This document shows positions 61,919 through 64,000 of a stretch of DNA of 64,000 nt, piece by piece. Location of the stretch: assembly GCA_965229005.1 (NCBI GenBank), contig CBDDIP010000001.1, forward strand, positions 372,001 through 436,000, read 5' to 3'. The notes beneath the pieces are model-generated. The model searched no databases and had not been told where the DNA came from. It saw only the letters and a program-made list of their open reading frames with translations. This DNA comes from CBDDIP01 sp965229005. GTDB lineage: Bacteria; Actinomycetota; Acidimicrobiia; Acidimicrobiales; Ilumatobacteraceae. The position numbers and the translations under genes are program-made. Each line of letters begins with the position of its first letter. Positions within the stretch are counted from its first letter, which is position 1.

Positions 61919-62875
61919 ATGATGGGATTGCTCGATGGGCGGGTGTGCGTAGTGACCGGTGCCGGTCGTGGACTTGGACGAGAGCATGCGTTGCTCCTCG
62001 CGGCCGAAGGCGCCCGAGTGGTGGTCAACGACCTCGGCGGCGCCATCGACGGCTCCGGCGAAGATGCCGGCCCGGCGCACGAGGTCGTCGACGAGATCAG
62101 AGCTGCGGGCGGTGAGGCGATTGCGAACACGGACTCAGTGACGAGTTGGGCCGGAGCTCAGCAACTCGTGCTCGACGCGATCAACGCGTACGGGAGACTC
62201 GATGTGCTCGTCAACAACGCCGGCATCCTTCGCGATCGGTCGCTGGTCAATCTCGAGGAAGCAGAGTGGGACGCCGTGATCGCCGTCCACCTGAAGGGTC
62301 ACGTCGCGCCGACACGGTGGGCCGCTGCTCACTGGCGCGAGCGAGCCAAGTCCGGGGAGACGGTCAAGGCGAGCGTGATCAACACCGCCTCCGGGGCGAT
62401 GCTCGGGAACCCCGGACAGACCAACTACAGCGCCGCGAAGGCCGGGATCGCGGCGATGACGCTGGTCGAAGCGGTGGAATTCGGCCGGTACGGGGTCCGC
62501 GCGAACTGTCTCGCACCGCTCGCACGAACCCGTTTGACCCTGCAGACACCCGGCGTCGGGGATCTCGTTGGTCCACCAGCTGACGAGTCGTTCGATCTGT
62601 TCCATCCCGGCAACGTCTCACCTTTGGTCGCATACCTCGCCACCGTCGACTGCCCCTTCACCGGAGGCGTGTTCCACGTCGGCGGCAACGAGGTTGGCTT
62701 GTATTCGGGATGGAGCCTGAGTGAGGAGCAGGTCCTGACCGCAGCCGGCCGCTTCTCGGTCGCCGATCTGATCGATCGGGCACCAGCCCTGTTGGATGGC
62801 CGGTCGGCCCCGGCATCGATGGCCACCTCCGTCGCGGACACGATGGCGAAGTTCGGCCGCCGGGGCGAGGGCTGA
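61919..62875 (+). CDS. Short-chain dehydrogenase/reductase (318 aa)
   Basis: Double ATG at 61919/61922. NAD(P)-binding TGAGRGLGREHALLLAAEGA, VVVNDLGGAIDGSGED (the D-L-G-G-A/S block of multifunctional beta-oxidation type 3-hydroxyacyl-CoA dehydrogenases), NNAG in DVLVNNAGILRDRSLVNLEE, catalytic Ser in INTASGAMLGNPGQTNYSAA with the YxxxK at NYSAAKAGI. Likely a 3-hydroxyacyl-CoA or similar dehydrogenase. First gene of the operon with DUF35 and thiolase. Confidence 0.88.
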   Translation: MMGLLDGRVCVVTGAGRGLGREHALLLAAEGARVVVNDLGGAIDGSGEDAGPAHEVVDEIRAAGGEAIANTDSVTSWAGAQQLVLDAINAYGRLDVLVNNAGILRDRSLVNLEEAEWDAVIAVHLKGHVAPTRWAAAHWRERAKSGETVKASVINTASGAMLGNPGQTNYSAAKAGIAAMTLVEAVEFGRYGVRANCLAPLARTRLTLQTPGVGDLVGPPADESFDLFHPGNVSPLVAYLATVDCPFTGGVFHVGGNEVGLYSGWSLSEEQVLTAAGRFSVADLIDRAPALLDGRSAPASMATSVADTMAKFGRRGEG

Positions 62876-62880
62876 CTCAC

Positions 62881-63300
62881 GTGGGAGCGATCCAGGTGCC
62901 TACCGATCCTCGACTGTTCCGCCTGGCCGAAGGCGATGAGTGCCGCCCGCGTTTGCTCGGGTCTCATTCGCCGGAGTCGAATCTGTACTTCTGGCCGCGA
63001 CGCTTGCGCTGCCCGGTCACGCGAAGCGCTGTGACCGACATCGACCTGAGCCCGGAAGGCGTGCTGTATGCGTGGACGTTCCTGTACGTCCCGCGGATGG
63101 GCAGCATCTCTTTCGGCGACCGCGGCGGCTACGGCGTCGGGCAGATCGATCTCCCGGAAGGGGTTCGAATCCAGGCGCCGCTGCTCGGTACCACCGACGA
63201 CTGGCAGATCGGTTCGCCGATGGGTCTGACGACGTTCCCGGTCGGTCGCGACGACGACGGCAATGACCTCGTCACCTTCCGCTTCGAAGCGGTGCGCTGA
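62881..63300 (+). CDS. DUF35 / OB-fold thiolase partner (139 aa)
   Basis: GTG start five bases after the SDR stop. A zinc-ribbon-like start (ESNLYFWPRRLRCPVTRSAV) in which only one of the usual four cysteines remains, then the OB-fold (GVLYAWTFLYVPRMGSISFG, GVRIQAPLLGTTDDWQIGSP). DUF35 proteins form complexes with thiolases that lack their own extra loop; the next gene is such a thiolase, starting on the last base of this one. Confidence 0.8.
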   Translation: MGAIQVPTDPRLFRLAEGDECRPRLLGSHSPESNLYFWPRRLRCPVTRSAVTDIDLSPEGVLYAWTFLYVPRMGSISFGDRGGYGVGQIDLPEGVRIQAPLLGTTDDWQIGSPMGLTTFPVGRDDDGNDLVTFRFEAVR

Positions 63301-64000
63301 TGGCAACGAAACTCGCCCGCGATGTGTATGTGATCGGTGTCGGAATGCACCGCTTCAACAACGAACGCCTCGCCTCAGCCGCGATGGCCGACGTGGCCGG
63401 CATGCAAGCCCTCGACGATGCAGGGATCGGCTTTCCCGAAGTCGGCGCCCTCTACAACGGATACCTCGGCGGCGGACTCACGAGCGGGGTCGGCATCGCG
63501 AAAGAGTTCGGACTCACCGGCATCCCGGTCACCCACGTCGAGAACGCCTCAGCGACCGGATCATGCGCCTTTGGTGAAGCGGTCCACGCGGTTGCGGGAG
63601 GCCGTGTCGACGTCGCGATGGCGCTCGGGTTCGACGACATGAACCGCATGGGCGGTCTCGGACGCAGCGGTGGACGTCGTATGGGAGCCGAAGACGTGAT
63701 GCTTCCGGCCGCGTTCTTCGCGATGTGGGCGACACGGCGGATGCACGATGTGGGAACAACTGCTGAGACGTTTGCCGCCATCGCCGCGAAGAACTGGAAC
63801 CATGCACGCGCCAATCCGCTCGCGCAACGCCGGGCCGATCACGAGGTCACCATCGACGAGGTGCTCGGGTCGACGATGATCTCCTATCCGCACACCTCGA
63901 TGATGGCGTGCGCCGCCGGCGGAGGCGCAGCAGCGGCGATCGTTGCGACACGAGAGGTCGCCGAACGCCTCAGCTCGGGGCGCCCGTTGGTCCGTGTCAC
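63300..64000 (+). CDS. Thiolase / lipid-transfer (SCP-x type) enzyme, 5' part
   Basis: ATG at 63300 overlapping the DUF35 stop by one base; the frame is open to the window edge (about 233 codons). Reads ARDVYVIGVGMHRFNNERLA, IPVTHVENASATGSCAFGEA with the nucleophile Cys in SCAFGEAV, then GGRVDVAMALGFDDMNRMGG. This is the N-half of a thiolase of the DUF35-dependent class that cleaves beta-keto side chains such as those of steroids. The C-terminal half is outside the window. Confidence 0.82.
   Translation, partial: MATKLARDVYVIGVGMHRFNNERLASAAMADVAGMQALDDAGIGFPEVGALYNGYLGGGLTSGVGIAKEFGLTGIPVTHVENASATGSCAFGEAVHAVAGGRVDVAMALGFDDMNRMGGLGRSGGRRMGAEDVMLPAAFFAMWATRRMHDVGTTAETFAAIAAKNWNHARANPLAQRRADHEVTIDEVLGSTMISYPHTSMMACAAGGGAAAAIVATREVAERLSSGRPLVRV

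Overview
The window is high-GC DNA with many GTG starts and four-base stop/start overlaps. The families present (SARP/BTAD regulators, an SCO6880-type conjugation protein, a MobF relaxase and an actinobacterial Tad pilus set) point to an actinomycete, plausibly an Acidimicrobiia (Ilumatobacter-like) chromosome. The class-level guess is inference. Most of the window, about 2.1 to 57 kb, reads as one integrative and conjugative element (ICE). About 7 kb of ordinary metabolic chromosome lies on the right, and a SARP regulator fragment and a second integrase lie on the left.

Layout. 1-2.1 kb: a SARP/BTAD regulator cut by the window edge and a tyrosine integrase on the minus strand. 2.10-2.14 kb: the 3' half of a tRNA-Arg(CCU) gene, read as a used attachment site. 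2.3-11.5 kb: a second tyrosine integrase, then an accessory zone with a DUF4209 protein, two more HEPN-like proteins, an excisionase-like protein, a membrane-anchored GNAT, an AAA ATPase and a ribbon-helix-helix protein. 11.6-23.3 kb: a Tad/Flp-type pilus operon (prepilin peptidase, lipoprotein, secreted protein, CpaB-like, TadZ, TadA, TadB, TadC, Flp pilin, TadE/G-like pseudopilins) ending in a 1040-residue membrane protein with LysM and BTAD domains. 23.4-24.7 kb: a small accessory slot (TIGR02391 family and an M41-like peptidase). 24.8-32.3 kb: the type IV secretion module (lysozyme-like/M23 hydrolase, VirB2-like pilin, VirB8-like candidate, TrbL/VirB6-like, SCO6880 family, VirB4 ATPase, primase). 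32.3-34.1 kb: a TcmP/three-Cys-motif pair. 34.3-37.5 kb: a divergent unknown gene and the coupling protein. 37.6-48.1 kb: a DUF3644 protein, an ArdC-N-like protein, and a methyltransferase/helicase/GIY-YIG nuclease cassette. 48.1-57 kb: the MobF relaxase/helicase, an XRE regulator operon, an ArdC antirestriction gene, and a small operon with a wHTH protein and a ParA/TadZ-like gene split by a frameshift. 57.3-64 kb: a tyrosine phosphatase, then a catabolic cluster (nitronate monooxygenase-like, thioesterase, P450, TetR, SDR, DUF35 and the start of a thiolase).

How the parts fit. The relaxase nicks and unwinds the element and the coupling protein delivers it to the VirB4/TrbL-type channel. The hydrolase opens the wall, while the Tad pilus probably provides contact with recipients. 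ArdC, the primase and the RM-like cassette help establishment and protect the element. HEPN, TcmP and DUF3644 genes sit in slots between core modules, as defence cargo usually does.

The strongest unexplained signals are non-coding. Two copies of a ~143-bp leader with three hairpins, one stem showing a compensatory base-pair change, lie upstream of two minus-strand operons. GTTCCC/GGGAAC repeats, phased at 12 bp in two arrays and 24 bp in a third, stand upstream of the coupling protein, the ArdC-N-like gene and the relaxase. In the chromosomal part two matching inverted repeats (ATGAGACA-N12-TGTCTCAT type) lie upstream of the P450 and SDR genes and probably bind the TetR regulator between them. 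No CRISPR array, rRNA or intact tRNA was seen.
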